Below, piece by piece: positions 1 through 9,535 of a DNA stretch of 64,000 nt. Below the pieces are notes generated by a model. That model worked only from the letters and a program-made list of their open reading frames with translations, was not told the DNA's origin and did no database searches. The stretch's first letter is position 1, and every line of letters begins with the position of its first letter. The translations under genes and the position numbers were made by a program. Source of the DNA: Marinifilum sp. D714 (GTDB taxonomy: Bacteria > Bacteroidota > Bacteroidia > Bacteroidales > Marinifilaceae); the NCBI RefSeq assembly GCF_030851345.1, contig NZ_JALPNU010000008.1:111783-175782 (forward strand). Direction: 5' to 3'.

Positions 1-838
1 AAACCACCGCGAAATAGTTGGATGGAATTAAAAATGGAAAAATGGTAGCATCATCAGACGGGCGGAAGGAAGAAACAATAAGGCCAACAGGATTGATAGG
101 GTTTCCGTAACCATTTCCTGGCTGTGAGTCGGTAGGTTTGCTCGTTGTTCTTAAAAAAGAGTAAGGCCCCTTACCTTCCTTTCGCTGTTGTTCTTGGAAT
201 GTTCGCACCATCGATTTCATTGCCTTTACCCAGTTAGCATCAAAACAGGTGGTATCATTGGTTTTCTTCCAATAATGATAAGCCAGCCTAATTGCATAAC
301 ACAATGAATCTATTTCCCACTTTTTCTCGTGCAATTCAGGCTTCATCTCTGTTTGATCACTCTCCCAATGAGAACCTTCTGCCCCTTTGTTAAACGCATT
401 GGCATATGGGTCGATATTGATGCATTTGCTTTGTCGGTTAATAAGGCCCTGGAACAATTTTCGGAGCTGTTCATCATCATTCACCAAAGGCAAATATGGC
501 CATACTTGTGCGGTAGAATCTCTTAACCACATGGCATGAATATCTCCCGTGATCACAAAAGAATCAGGTCTTCCATCTTCTTCAGAATAAGTTACCGTTG
601 TGTCTAATGTATTTGGAAAACAGTTCTCGAACATCCAGGCCAACTCATGGTTGGAGATGGCTTTTTTCACCTCATCAATCTTAAGGTCTACAGCTTTACT
701 AACAAACTTTCTATTTTTTGCTTCCGGTCTGTTCGATATATATTTCAAATCTTTATTTATTGCCAAACTTTTTGTACCTATCAGGCTTATTCCACCTGTA
801 AATAGTAGTGAATTTTTTAAAAAAGTTCTTCTTTTCAT
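1..838 (-). CDS. GH125 exo-alpha-1,6-mannosidase, partial (C-terminus beyond window)
   Basis: Metal-independent exo-alpha-mannosidase family GH125, which removes alpha-1,6-linked mannose from N-glycan cores or mannan. The reading frame is open from the ATG at 838 to base 1, giving 279 residues of a protein that is usually about 430-480. The N-terminus has a twin-arginine-type signal (RRTFLK at residues 3-8, then a hydrophobic run), suggesting export in folded form. The conserved GH125 blocks TGDIHAMWLRDS and FRPSDDA are visible; the second probably carries a catalytic Asp. It is the last visible gene of the minus-strand N-glycan locus, 83 bp after the PNGase gene with a terminator hairpin in the gap. 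The family call is strong; the substrate follows from the neighbours. Confidence 0.88.
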   Translation of the reverse strand, partial: MKRRTFLKNSLLFTGGISLIGTKSLAINKDLKYISNRPEAKNRKFVSKAVDLKIDEVKKAISNHELAWMFENCFPNTLDTTVTYSEEDGRPDSFVITGDIHAMWLRDSTAQVWPYLPLVNDDEQLRKLFQGLINRQSKCINIDPYANAFNKGAEGSHWESDQTEMKPELHEKKWEIDSLCYAIRLAYHYWKKTNDTTCFDANWVKAMKSMVRTFQEQQRKEGKGPYSFLRTTSKPTDSQPGNGYGNPINPVGLIVSSFRPSDDATIFPFLIPSNYFAVV

Positions 839-876
839 CATGATTGTATTTGAGGTTAAAGGGTTACCAGTAAAAA

Positions 877-908
877 CAAAGGCTTACAATAAAAATCGTA
901 AGCCTTTG
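877..908 (-). terminator. Hairpin between PNGase F and GH125 genes
   Basis: An 11-bp perfect inverted repeat, CAAAGGCTTAC at 877-887 and its complement at 898-908, with a 10-nt loop. On the minus strand it is followed by TTTTT, so it should act as an intrinsic terminator or attenuator inside the locus. Confidence 0.7.
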
Positions 909-921
909 ATCAGTTATCGAC

Positions 922-2583
922 TTATTGATCGCCAACAATAATTCCAGATACACTCCAGTGGTTAAAACTTGATCCTTCATCGTTTCCCTGGTCAATTACA
1001 ACCTTAATAACGTGCTTCCCTGCTTTTAAATTACTAAGAGGGATATAATAAGGAGGTGTTAAGGTTGCAGGACACCAATTGGAACGACTGAGATCACTAC
1101 TTGACAATCCGTTTCCAAAATTTCCAGATGCCGGATTTGACATTCTGTATGTGGCACAATCACTACGCCATGGCACGTGTGAAAACACCAATTTATCATC
1201 TATAAAAATCTTATTTAGTTTGGGAACAAACTCATCTCCATTTCCCCATCCTCCATGACCAGTTGTGGTATACAAGAGTTTTGGATTTTCAACACCTTCC
1301 TCTAAAGTGAATTGAACCGATAGCGTATCATTTTTAAACATGCGACCGTAATTTTGACCACTTGCCTCCATCACGTTCAAAGTATAAAATAGTGGTTGAA
1401 TATATTTCTCTGTCGCAGCAGTATCTTCAAACGGAGGATAATAATTCAACTCCAGGCTCACCTTATGACCTCCCTTGTCATAATTCCCAATGAACACACC
1501 AATCCAAATTTCATCCTCTTGTAAAGGAATTAATTCTGTAACTTCTTGTTTGTAGACAACGGAATCCTGCCAGTTGTAATTATTTATTGGTCTCTTCTCA
1601 TTAAAATGTCCCACTCCAAATGAGGTAAAGAATCTCATCAGCTCTACAGGTACAGAATACGTATCATCGCTCACTACACCCTGGTATTCCACTCCCTTAT
1701 TGTCAATATACACAGGTAGCTCTTCCTTTCCATTTTTCAGGGCTGTTAGCATCGACTTTTTATCATCGTTCGCTATTGTAAATACACAGCCTGTTCTGTC
1801 GTAGGCATCTCCATTCGACCAGTTTGTAAGCTTTACGAAAACACTACCTTCCGGGTTCATGTCAGGTAACTTAATCTTTTTCATGATCACCGTACCCTTT
1901 GAAAAACGATAGGTATGGTTGAGAATCTCTTCTTTAGGATTCGTTATACCTCCCTGGAAATTTACCTGCTCCTTATCAAATACAGGAATGGTCTTGTACC
2001 TTGATTTAATAATTAACTCCCGATAAACGGCCTGGCTAATTTCAGCAGCTGTTTCATCAGGGTAATTCATAACCCCCTTTTCTTTCTCAATAGATTTTGC
2101 CAGGATGGTACGATTCCCATTAACCACGTACTTTAACACCAATCCATTGTCGATAATTACAGATAAGGAAGGCGAAGCACTTACTTTTGCATCGGTAGTA
2201 TACCAAACATCAACTCTATTTGAAAAAATAAGGAAACTGGCTTTTTTACATTCATAACCTAAAATGGTCTCCTTCTCGTTGGTTTCTTTTGCTGTAGGTA
2301 ATTCTGAAAATGGTGTAATTTGCTGAAATTGTCCATCTTTAAGGTTTAGCACCTTCACCACACTCTTTGACTTGTAATTAATAAAGAAGCTTTCAACCTT
2401 TGAGGAGTTTGATAATTCCACGATCCCATTGATAACAGTTGCTGTTACACCTCTATCTGGAACCAGTTTACCATGATTGTATTGCTCATAGCTAATCTTA
2501 ACCCCCTTCTCTTTTTTCTCTGCTCCTGATACCAAAAGAGAAAAAGATAAAATGCATACCAGGAATAGTATTCTTGTTTTCAT
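922..2583 (-). CDS. PNGase F-type peptide-N-glycosidase with N-terminal GLPGLI-like domain
   Basis: Asparagine amidase that would cut whole N-glycans from glycoproteins. Residues 1-20 are a Sec signal peptide with no lipobox. Residues about 25-170 resemble the GLPGLI family (ILGYECKKA and a WYT block), a likely counterpart of the extra N-terminal domain reported for Bacteroides PNGases. The C-terminal half has PNGase F-like features: a GHGGWGNGDEF block and a GNFGN...NWCPATLTPP block comparable to the NWAPDRAGWCPG region of the Elizabethkingia enzyme, then a jelly-roll ending. At 553 residues it is longer than classical PNGase F (about 310 mature). It lies between a GH92 gene and GH125, which supports N-glycan release. 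Active-site residues were not aligned one by one. Confidence 0.8.
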   Translation of the reverse strand: MKTRILFLVCILSFSLLVSGAEKKEKGVKISYEQYNHGKLVPDRGVTATVINGIVELSNSSKVESFFINYKSKSVVKVLNLKDGQFQQITPFSELPTAKETNEKETILGYECKKASFLIFSNRVDVWYTTDAKVSASPSLSVIIDNGLVLKYVVNGNRTILAKSIEKEKGVMNYPDETAAEISQAVYRELIIKSRYKTIPVFDKEQVNFQGGITNPKEEILNHTYRFSKGTVIMKKIKLPDMNPEGSVFVKLTNWSNGDAYDRTGCVFTIANDDKKSMLTALKNGKEELPVYIDNKGVEYQGVVSDDTYSVPVELMRFFTSFGVGHFNEKRPINNYNWQDSVVYKQEVTELIPLQEDEIWIGVFIGNYDKGGHKVSLELNYYPPFEDTAATEKYIQPLFYTLNVMEASGQNYGRMFKNDTLSVQFTLEEGVENPKLLYTTTGHGGWGNGDEFVPKLNKIFIDDKLVFSHVPWRSDCATYRMSNPASGNFGNGLSSSDLSRSNWCPATLTPPYYIPLSNLKAGKHVIKVVIDQGNDEGSSFNHWSVSGIIVGDQ

Positions 2584-2602
2584 AGACTTGTATTAAAATA
2601 AA

Positions 2603-2691
2603 AAGCCAAAGGAATAACAGTAAACCTGAGTAAATACCTAAGATGGTAATCGAATCATTAACTGGTTTAATGCATATTATTCCTTTGGCTT
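2603..2691 (-). terminator. Long inverted repeat between GH92 and PNGase F genes
   Basis: A 15-bp perfect inverted repeat, AAGCCAAAGGAATAA at 2603-2617 and its complement at 2677-2691, with a 59-nt spacer. The minus strand continues into TTTTTATTTT, so it can terminate transcription coming from the upstream GH92 gene. Confidence 0.6.
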
Positions 2692-2705
2692 CCCAAATTA
2701 GTGGA

Positions 2706-5006
2706 TTATTTCTGATTGCTCATTGAGTAAGGATAAGCGTCAGCTTTGCTCCCTCTTTCCTTATTGGGTTGATCCGACATTTCAAAGTTCAGTTCTCCTC
2801 CATTCTGAATGTTTTCGTGTTTGATGTAATTCAAATTGTATGACTTTCCATTGAGGCTTACATTGTTTACAAATACATTTTCTTTTGAATTGTTTGAACT
2901 CGAAATAGTAAAGGTGTTTCCATTCTCCAATGTTAAGGTCACCTTATCGAATAGTGGTGATCCAAAAACATATTCGTCAGTTCCAGGGCATACAGGATAA
3001 AATCCCATAGAACTAAACACGTACCAAGCGGAAGTTTGTCCATTATCTTCATCGCCGCAATAACCATCAGCTTGAGGAGTATATAATTTGTCCATCACTT
3101 CTCGAACTCTTGCTTGGGATTTCCATGGTTGACCCACAAAATTGTACAAGTAGATCATATGCTGAATTGGTTGATTTCCATGGGCATAGTTTCCCATATT
3201 TACAATTTGCATTTCACGAATTTCGTGGATGGTAAATCCATAGTATGAATCATCAAATTTTGGAGGCATTTCAAATACTCCGTCCAAAGTAGAAATAAAC
3301 TGTTCTTTTCCACCCATCAAATCAACTAAACCATTAATATCCTGGAAAACCGACCATGTATAATGCAAACTGTTTCCTTCGGTAAATGCATCACCCCATT
3401 TTAACGGATTAAATGGTGTCTGGAAGGTTCCATCTTCATTTTTACCTCGCATTAGTCCAGATTCCTTGTCAAATACATTCTTAAAATTCTGAGCTCTTTG
3501 GGCAAAAAGATCGATTTCTTCCTGCGGACGACCTAGCTCCTGTGCCAGTTTCCAAACACAAAAATCAGCATAAGCATACTCTAATGTTCTTGCAGTATTT
3601 TCATGAATCCCAACATTGTAAGGCACATACCCCAATTTGTTGTAGTATTCTGCACCATATCTACCCACTGAGGTAATCTCTTTGTTATATCCGTTTGTAT
3701 TTTTTACAATTGCCTCATACAAAGTCTCAATATCATATCCACGAATCCCTTTTAAATAAGCATCTGAAATAAGGGATGCGGAATTGGACCCAATCATACA
3801 ACCTCGATGTCCAGGACTTGCCCATTCTGGTAACCATCCACTCTCTTTGTAAGTATTAACCAATCCTTCCATAATTTGAGCATTCAGGTCTGGATACATC
3901 ACTGTAAAAAATGGAAATACTGCCCGGAATGTATCCCAAAAGCCATTATCTGTAAACATATAGCCAGGCAGTATTTCACCATTATAAGGACTGTAATGAA
4001 CTATTTCATTTTTTTCGTTGTATTCATAAAATTTTCTTGGGAACAATAACACTCTATAAAGACAGGAATAGAATGTTTTCAATTGATCATCTGTTCCTCC
4101 TTCTACTTTAATTCTGGCGAATTCCTTTTCCCAGGCTTGTTTTGCTTCTTTTTTAACCTGATTAAAGTTTTTATTCCCAATTTCTCTTGATAAATTTAAT
4201 TGAGCTTGCTCTTTACTAATAAACGAAGATGCCACTTTTACGTGAACCTCTTCACCCTTTTTAGTTTTAAATCCAATAACCGCACCAACATGATCGCCAG
4301 AAGCAGCTTTGGATCCTGATTTTAATTTATCGCCATTCCAGGTATGAACAATTTCAAAATCCTTATCGAATTCGGCTACAAAGTAATTATGAAAATTATC
4401 TGGCACACCACCACTGTTGTTGCGACAATAACCTACAATCTTTCTTTCTTCAGGAAGAATTTTCACCTCCGAACCTTCGTTATAAGCATCTAACAGAATG
4501 TATGAATTATCATTTTCGGGAAATGTAAATCGAAAAATAGCAGCGCGTTCCGTTGGACTTACTTCTGCTTTTACATCATAGTCGGCCAAATAAACTTCGT
4601 AAGCATATGGTTTAGCATCCTCAGCCTTATGCGAAAACCAAGAAGCACGTTCATCTTCTTTAAACTTTAACTCTCCTGTAACAGCCATGAATGAAAAAGC
4701 TGCATAATCATTAATCCATGGACTAGGTTGATGTGTCTGTTTTATACCACGAATTTTCTTTGCATCGTAAGCATAAGTCCAACCATCTCCCATTTTACCG
4801 GTTTGCGGCGTCCAAAAATTCATTCCCCATGGCACTGCAATGGCAGGATAAGTATTTCCATTGGAAAGTGCATGTTCAGAATCTGTTCCCATTAACGGAT
4901 TCACCATATCTACACTTGAAATTTCATTGGATTTTATCGCCTCTTTTTCACCCACACACGATGCCAAAAATGCTATCAGAATTAATAGAATATTTGCTCT
5001 CTTCAT
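2706..5006 (-). CDS. GH92 alpha-1,2-mannosidase, lipoprotein
   Basis: Calcium-dependent exo-alpha-mannosidase of GH92, predicted to trim alpha-1,2-linked mannose. It has a lipoprotein signal ending LASC, with Cys17 as the lipidated residue. The catalytic positions described for Bacteroides BT3990 (acid E533, +1-site H584-E585, bases D642 and D644) are matched by spacing: E543 in FTEGNS, H594-E595 in FTIHEIRE, and D652/D654 in CGDEDNGQ (offsets 51, 52, 109 and 111 in both). The His-Glu pair is the reported mark of alpha-1,2 specificity. Its length of 766 is normal. It starts 81 bp after the other GH92 gene with no hairpin between, so they are probably co-transcribed. Confidence 0.92.
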   Translation of the reverse strand: MKRANILLILIAFLASCVGEKEAIKSNEISSVDMVNPLMGTDSEHALSNGNTYPAIAVPWGMNFWTPQTGKMGDGWTYAYDAKKIRGIKQTHQPSPWINDYAAFSFMAVTGELKFKEDERASWFSHKAEDAKPYAYEVYLADYDVKAEVSPTERAAIFRFTFPENDNSYILLDAYNEGSEVKILPEERKIVGYCRNNSGGVPDNFHNYFVAEFDKDFEIVHTWNGDKLKSGSKAASGDHVGAVIGFKTKKGEEVHVKVASSFISKEQAQLNLSREIGNKNFNQVKKEAKQAWEKEFARIKVEGGTDDQLKTFYSCLYRVLLFPRKFYEYNEKNEIVHYSPYNGEILPGYMFTDNGFWDTFRAVFPFFTVMYPDLNAQIMEGLVNTYKESGWLPEWASPGHRGCMIGSNSASLISDAYLKGIRGYDIETLYEAIVKNTNGYNKEITSVGRYGAEYYNKLGYVPYNVGIHENTARTLEYAYADFCVWKLAQELGRPQEEIDLFAQRAQNFKNVFDKESGLMRGKNEDGTFQTPFNPLKWGDAFTEGNSLHYTWSVFQDINGLVDLMGGKEQFISTLDGVFEMPPKFDDSYYGFTIHEIREMQIVNMGNYAHGNQPIQHMIYLYNFVGQPWKSQARVREVMDKLYTPQADGYCGDEDNGQTSAWYVFSSMGFYPVCPGTDEYVFGSPLFDKVTLTLENGNTFTISSSNNSKENVFVNNVSLNGKSYNLNYIKHENIQNGGELNFEMSDQPNKERGSKADAYPYSMSNQK

Positions 5007-5087
5007 TTTTATCTTTTAGTACTTATATCAACAAGTGATACAACTGTTTTCTTCAATTAAAATCAATACAATAATTTTCTTGATTCC

Positions 5088-7364
5088 TTAGTATACAACT
5101 GATTTCGGTCTATCCATCATTTTCGAACCAAATTCTTTATTTGGTTTTGGACTCATTTCAAACACCAACTCTCCACCATTCATGATATCTTTATGAGTAA
5201 TGAATGACTTGGTATAATCCTGTCCATTTAATTTTACCGACTGGATATACATATTCTCCTTACCATTATTATTGGCAAGTATGGTAAATGACTTGTCTTC
5301 ACTTAGATTAATGCTTACTTTATCAAATAAAGGTCTACCAAATACATAAGCACCATTGGAAGGATTTACTGGATAAAAACCCATCGACGACATTACATAC
5401 CAAGCTGACATTTGACCACAGTCTTCATTACCACATAATCCATCAGGCTTATCGGTATACAATTCGTTAAGGATATAATCTACTTTATCAGCAGTTTTGT
5501 ACTGTTCTCCTGCAAATGCATACAAATAGGTAATGTGATGACTTGGTTCATTACCGTGAGCATATTGTCCAATCAATCCAGTAATATCGGCAGAAGCTCC
5601 TTCTTCCAAGTCTGAAGAAATAGAGAATAAGCTGTCTAGTTTTGTTATAAATGGTTTATCACCTCCAAACAATTGAATTAGTCCTTCCGGGTCTTGAGGA
5701 ACTAACCAAAGGTATTGCCAAGCATTTCCCTCACAGTAATCATTTACTCTATGTTGGGCAGATACAGGATCGAATGGAGTTCTCCAACTACCATCTTTCA
5801 TTCTACCCTTCATGAATTTGTCATTTGGATCGAAATATTTTTGGTAAGCTTTAGCTCGTTCTGTAAAATACTGAGCATCTTCTTGTTTACCTAACTTTTT
5901 CGCCAACTGAGCAATTCCCCAATCACTAATCGCATATTCCATGGCACTTGCAACCGATTCGTGCATCATATCGCAAGGAATGTATCCGTACTTCTGCAAT
6001 TCTTTAACGCCTGGTTCAAAATCACCCATTGCAGTAGTTTTCACAGCTTCATATGCCAAATTGATATCAAAACCTGTGAAGCCTTTAAGGCAGGCATCCA
6101 CTACTACTGGTACTGCACTATATCCAACCATCGTATTGGTTTCGTTTCCTCGTAAATGCCAAACTGGGAGCTTACCCTGGTGCTTGTAAATTTCAAGCAT
6201 TGAATTGATCATATCGGGTACCCTTTCCTGTTGTGTGATTGTGTAAAGCGGATGGGCAGTTCTATAAGTATCCCATAATGAGAATAAAGTGTAATTGGTA
6301 CTACTGGTATTGTTGTAAACCTTTTTATCGGTTCCTCTATAATCACCGTTCACATCATCGAAAATGTTAGGAGCAATTAGTGTATGATACATAGCAGTAT
6401 AGAATACTCTTTTATCCTTCTCATTTTGAGTCTCGATATGAATTTTTTCAAGTTCTTTATTCCATTTGGCTTTGTTCGCAGCAAGAATCTCATTGAAATT
6501 CCAATTTGGCATTTCTGTTTTGATATTCAGCAAAGCATTCTCCATACTAACTGGAGACATTCCAAACTTCACCTGAAGTTTCTCAAATGACTCTGTGGAA
6601 AAATTAAGAAAGGCTTTGATTGCTTTCCCTTTTCCTGCATCCCCATTTAATTTTTTATCTGCATCATAAACCATGATATTTTTAACTGGCTTTGACAAAA
6701 CCATTGCAAAATACTCACGTTGATCTGCAGCCCAACCCTTTGAGAAGCGATAGCCTGCCACAATTGTATCATTTACCTTATGAAAGAAAGTTTCTGTTGC
6801 CTGATCTCCATTACCTTCTTTTAAATCAATAATCAATCTGGATTGTTCTGATTTTGGATAGGTAATTTGATGCATCGCAACCCTTTCGGTAGTTGTCATT
6901 TCAACACCTACATTATAGGTATCCAAAAACACTTTATAATAACCTGCTTCGGCTTTTTCAGTATCATGACTGTAATAGGAAGCATAACCTTCTTCTGGAT
7001 TTTCTTGAGAACCAGGATTTATTTTCAATTCACCTACAGCTGGCATAATTAAAAACTCCCCCAAGTCGGTACAACCAGTTCCGCTCAAATGCAGATGTGA
7101 AAATCCCTTGATAATACTATCTGAATAGTGATAAGATGAACACCAATCCCATCCTTTGTGGAAATTGCTTGGTCCAGCTTGAATTGCCCCGAAAGGTACA
7201 CTGGCTCCTACAAACACATGACCATGTCCACCCGATCCAATATATGGGTCGACATATTGCGTTAAACTATCATCATTTGTGCTACCTCCAGCTAGCTGGC
7301 AGGAGGCAAATGCACCTAACAATAATGACAATCCTAGTGTTTTGATTGATTTAAATTTTTGCAT
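5088..7364 (-). CDS. GH92 alpha-mannosidase of different linkage specificity, lipoprotein
   Basis: Second GH92 exo-alpha-mannosidase. Signal peptide with lipobox FASC (Cys22). It keeps the acid Glu in YCEGNAWQY (about residue 545), the HGNEPSHH block and the base region CGNEDCGQMSAWYV. It lacks the His-Glu pair that the neighbouring GH92 has in the +1 site; the segment there reads SDLEEGASAD. It probably removes another linkage such as alpha-1,3 or alpha-1,4, or uses a different +1 contact. It is preceded by 238 bp of non-coding DNA with a terminator hairpin. The family is certain; the linkage is inference. Confidence 0.9.
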   Translation of the reverse strand: MQKFKSIKTLGLSLLLGAFASCQLAGGSTNDDSLTQYVDPYIGSGGHGHVFVGASVPFGAIQAGPSNFHKGWDWCSSYHYSDSIIKGFSHLHLSGTGCTDLGEFLIMPAVGELKINPGSQENPEEGYASYYSHDTEKAEAGYYKVFLDTYNVGVEMTTTERVAMHQITYPKSEQSRLIIDLKEGNGDQATETFFHKVNDTIVAGYRFSKGWAADQREYFAMVLSKPVKNIMVYDADKKLNGDAGKGKAIKAFLNFSTESFEKLQVKFGMSPVSMENALLNIKTEMPNWNFNEILAANKAKWNKELEKIHIETQNEKDKRVFYTAMYHTLIAPNIFDDVNGDYRGTDKKVYNNTSSTNYTLFSLWDTYRTAHPLYTITQQERVPDMINSMLEIYKHQGKLPVWHLRGNETNTMVGYSAVPVVVDACLKGFTGFDINLAYEAVKTTAMGDFEPGVKELQKYGYIPCDMMHESVASAMEYAISDWGIAQLAKKLGKQEDAQYFTERAKAYQKYFDPNDKFMKGRMKDGSWRTPFDPVSAQHRVNDYCEGNAWQYLWLVPQDPEGLIQLFGGDKPFITKLDSLFSISSDLEEGASADITGLIGQYAHGNEPSHHITYLYAFAGEQYKTADKVDYILNELYTDKPDGLCGNEDCGQMSAWYVMSSMGFYPVNPSNGAYVFGRPLFDKVSINLSEDKSFTILANNNGKENMYIQSVKLNGQDYTKSFITHKDIMNGGELVFEMSPKPNKEFGSKMMDRPKSVVY

Positions 7365-7547
7365 TTGGTTTTACTATAAGGTTCTGTAATAAGGTTGATA
7401 TATAATAAGCTTATCGCTCTAATATTTGTCTAAATTAATACACCTTTTGAGAAAAGGCTACAAAACAATCCTTCTTTTTATGTTGGTAGAAGCAAACCCG
7501 TTTCTTTTGATCAATATGATCAGTTTTCCTACTTTAAAAATTATTGA

Positions 7548-7580
7548 AACTTGGAGTTGCCCAAAAGGCAACTCCAAGTT
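7548..7580 (-). terminator. Hairpin after the LamG lipoprotein gene
   Basis: A 14-bp perfect inverted repeat (AACTTGGAGTTGCC at 7548-7561 and its complement at 7567-7580) with a 5-nt loop. On the minus strand it is followed by a loose T-rich stretch. It lies 22 bp after the LamG gene and well upstream of the GH92 gene. Confidence 0.7.
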
Positions 7581-7602
7581 ATATGATGATTAATCGCTAC
7601 TA

Positions 7603-9465
7603 CTAGTCAACATTCCAAGTAATACCTCTCATCTCTCCATGATAGTTACCGGTAACATCTTTAAACTTAACACCACCAACTTTATTTAGTGGGAAATAAG
7701 CATTTAGTCCAGCCTCAGTACCATCGATATCTGCATCTAAATCAGCAGCATCGCGTGCAACATCCCATAGACGGAAATCTTTGATAGAACCATGCATTTT
7801 ACCCCAACCGTTTCCAAGCCACATTTCTCCCCAACCTGAAACTTCAGGAGCTCCTATATCGGTTTGAACACCTTTTTCTTCGCCATCAACATATAAAGTT
7901 GTTGTTCTAGCTGTGTTATCATGAACGATAGCAACATGCTGCCACACCCCAGACTTGATTGAAAGTGCTTCAGCTTTTGGTCCTTGCCAGCCACTTCCTG
8001 CATTGGTAAAGTTCCAAAGTCCACCTGATGACAATAATGCCTCTTCAGTTAACTCCGTGTAACCATAAACCCAAATACCGTAGTTACCATTGTTAAAGAA
8101 TTCTCCTGTTCCGTACATACCCAATGACTTCACACGCACATCAAACTCAACAGTGTAATCTCCTTGTGGAGTGTAGTTAGGTGTAATTCTGAAACCTATT
8201 GCATCTGAATCATCACGATCAACATATACACCTGTTGCGTCAGCTACTAAATATTCTTTTACCAATTCTATTTTTGCCTCTATCGCATCAGCAAGATCAA
8301 CAATTTCATCTTGACGTTTTGCATTAGCAATTTTATCATCAGCATCATTTGCCAATGACTGTAAATAATCTTTAGTTCCAACAGGATAATCTCCGGTATT
8401 AGTTCCCTCAACAACCTCATCTTTCAATGTCAATGCGTTTGTTTTTGCTGTTGTTAAAGTAGAGTAATCCAATTCTATTACAGGAGGAATTCCATCAACT
8501 AACCAGCTAACTTCACCTTTTAATGTTGCTGTATATGTATTGGTATTGTCTTTGAATTCTGTTCCCAAATCAGCATTAAATGGGAAAAACATTGCCAAAT
8601 TCTCCTCTGTTCCTTCCAATATTGCCTCTTTGTTATCATCAATTTGAGCTGCTGTTCTGGCACCTTTCCAAACTCTTACATCCTTCATCATACCATTCAT
8701 TACACGGTCGGACCAAGTTGGACCATTTCCTAACCAAAATGATGCCTCTGGAGCTGGTTTATAACCTTTCTCCTGAGAAAGAACTTCAGCACCATTCACA
8801 TACAATTTCTGACTGGTAATTTCATTCACAAAAGCAATATGCATCCATTCTCCGGCACGAATCACGCCACCTCCGGTTTCAATGGTATTCCAACCACTAC
8901 CGTCACCAACATTCAAGTGGATGTTACCATCACTAAAATAACGGATTACAAAACCACTGTCAGGACCTGATTGCTCAGTAGCAAAAATATTATTTGAATA
9001 ACCTCTTTGATCTAAGTCTACAACATACATCCAACACTCAATAGTAAAACTCTCTTTAAATATTGGTAGGATATTATCAGAAATACCAATGTAAGTATTG
9101 TTACCCTGAGCAATGTAAGGAATAGCCAGTTTTACAATGTTTCCTTTGAATTTATCGATGTAAATCTGAAGTTTTGTTGCCGCATCGGTAACATCACTCT
9201 GATCTTTTGCGCGGGCCATTTTCCAATCTACCCAGTTCAAAACATCCTGTAATTCTTTTTTCGATCCCGGCTTGAATTTCCCTGGTGTTGTACCCTCTTC
9301 GCTATTGGCAATTAAATCATTTGCCTCAGTTATTAATTGCGTTAATGATGCAAGATCAACATTTCCTGCACTCTTATCATCATCGTCACAAGCTGCAAGG
9401 CCAAATAGCATTACAACTACAGTAAGCATGGATAAGAATTTTATATGTATTTTATTTGTTCTCAT
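7603..9465 (-). CDS. Surface lipoprotein with two LamG-like domains (probable surface glycan-binding protein)
   Basis: Probably binds glycan at the cell surface alongside SusD. The signal peptide ends LAAC (Cys26), followed at once by DDDDK, an acidic export signal typical of surface-exposed Bacteroidota lipoproteins. The domain order is a FIVAR-like helical segment (about 35-110), a LamG/concanavalin-like domain (about 115-310), a second FIVAR-like segment (about 325-400) and a second LamG domain (about 405-615). Each LamG has the usual WLGNG and VWKGAR or LWDVAR blocks. No catalytic residues were recognised. It sits in the position normally held by a surface glycan-binding protein, directly after susD. 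Confidence 0.75.
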   Translation of the reverse strand: MRTNKIHIKFLSMLTVVVMLFGLAACDDDDKSAGNVDLASLTQLITEANDLIANSEEGTTPGKFKPGSKKELQDVLNWVDWKMARAKDQSDVTDAATKLQIYIDKFKGNIVKLAIPYIAQGNNTYIGISDNILPIFKESFTIECWMYVVDLDQRGYSNNIFATEQSGPDSGFVIRYFSDGNIHLNVGDGSGWNTIETGGGVIRAGEWMHIAFVNEITSQKLYVNGAEVLSQEKGYKPAPEASFWLGNGPTWSDRVMNGMMKDVRVWKGARTAAQIDDNKEAILEGTEENLAMFFPFNADLGTEFKDNTNTYTATLKGEVSWLVDGIPPVIELDYSTLTTAKTNALTLKDEVVEGTNTGDYPVGTKDYLQSLANDADDKIANAKRQDEIVDLADAIEAKIELVKEYLVADATGVYVDRDDSDAIGFRITPNYTPQGDYTVEFDVRVKSLGMYGTGEFFNNGNYGIWVYGYTELTEEALLSSGGLWNFTNAGSGWQGPKAEALSIKSGVWQHVAIVHDNTARTTTLYVDGEEKGVQTDIGAPEVSGWGEMWLGNGWGKMHGSIKDFRLWDVARDAADLDADIDGTEAGLNAYFPLNKVGGVKFKDVTGNYHGEMRGITWNVD

Positions 9466-9485
9466 ACTTTAAAAAATTTAGGTAT

Positions 9486-9522
9486 GAGGCTTAAGAATTA
9501 TTGAATTAAACTTTTAAGCCTC
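9486..9522 (-). terminator. Hairpin between susD-like and LamG genes
   Basis: GAGGCTTAA at 9486-9494 pairs perfectly with TTAAGCCTC at 9514-9522. It fills most of the 70-bp gap after the susD-like gene. The T-tract is weak, so it may act as a processing or attenuation site and not as a full stop. Confidence 0.45.
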
Positions 9523-9535
9523 AAGTCTGCAATGA

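Noticed and set aside
2706..5006. GH92 enzyme acting on mannose-phosphate-mannose, suggested by GNQP in place of GNEP
   Set aside because: The catalytic acid Glu is at another site (FTEGNS) and is retained; the GNQP change is not the acid position.
4733..5038. Plus-strand ORF of 101 codons
   Set aside because: Antisense to the GH92 gene start, low-complexity translation, no homology recognised.
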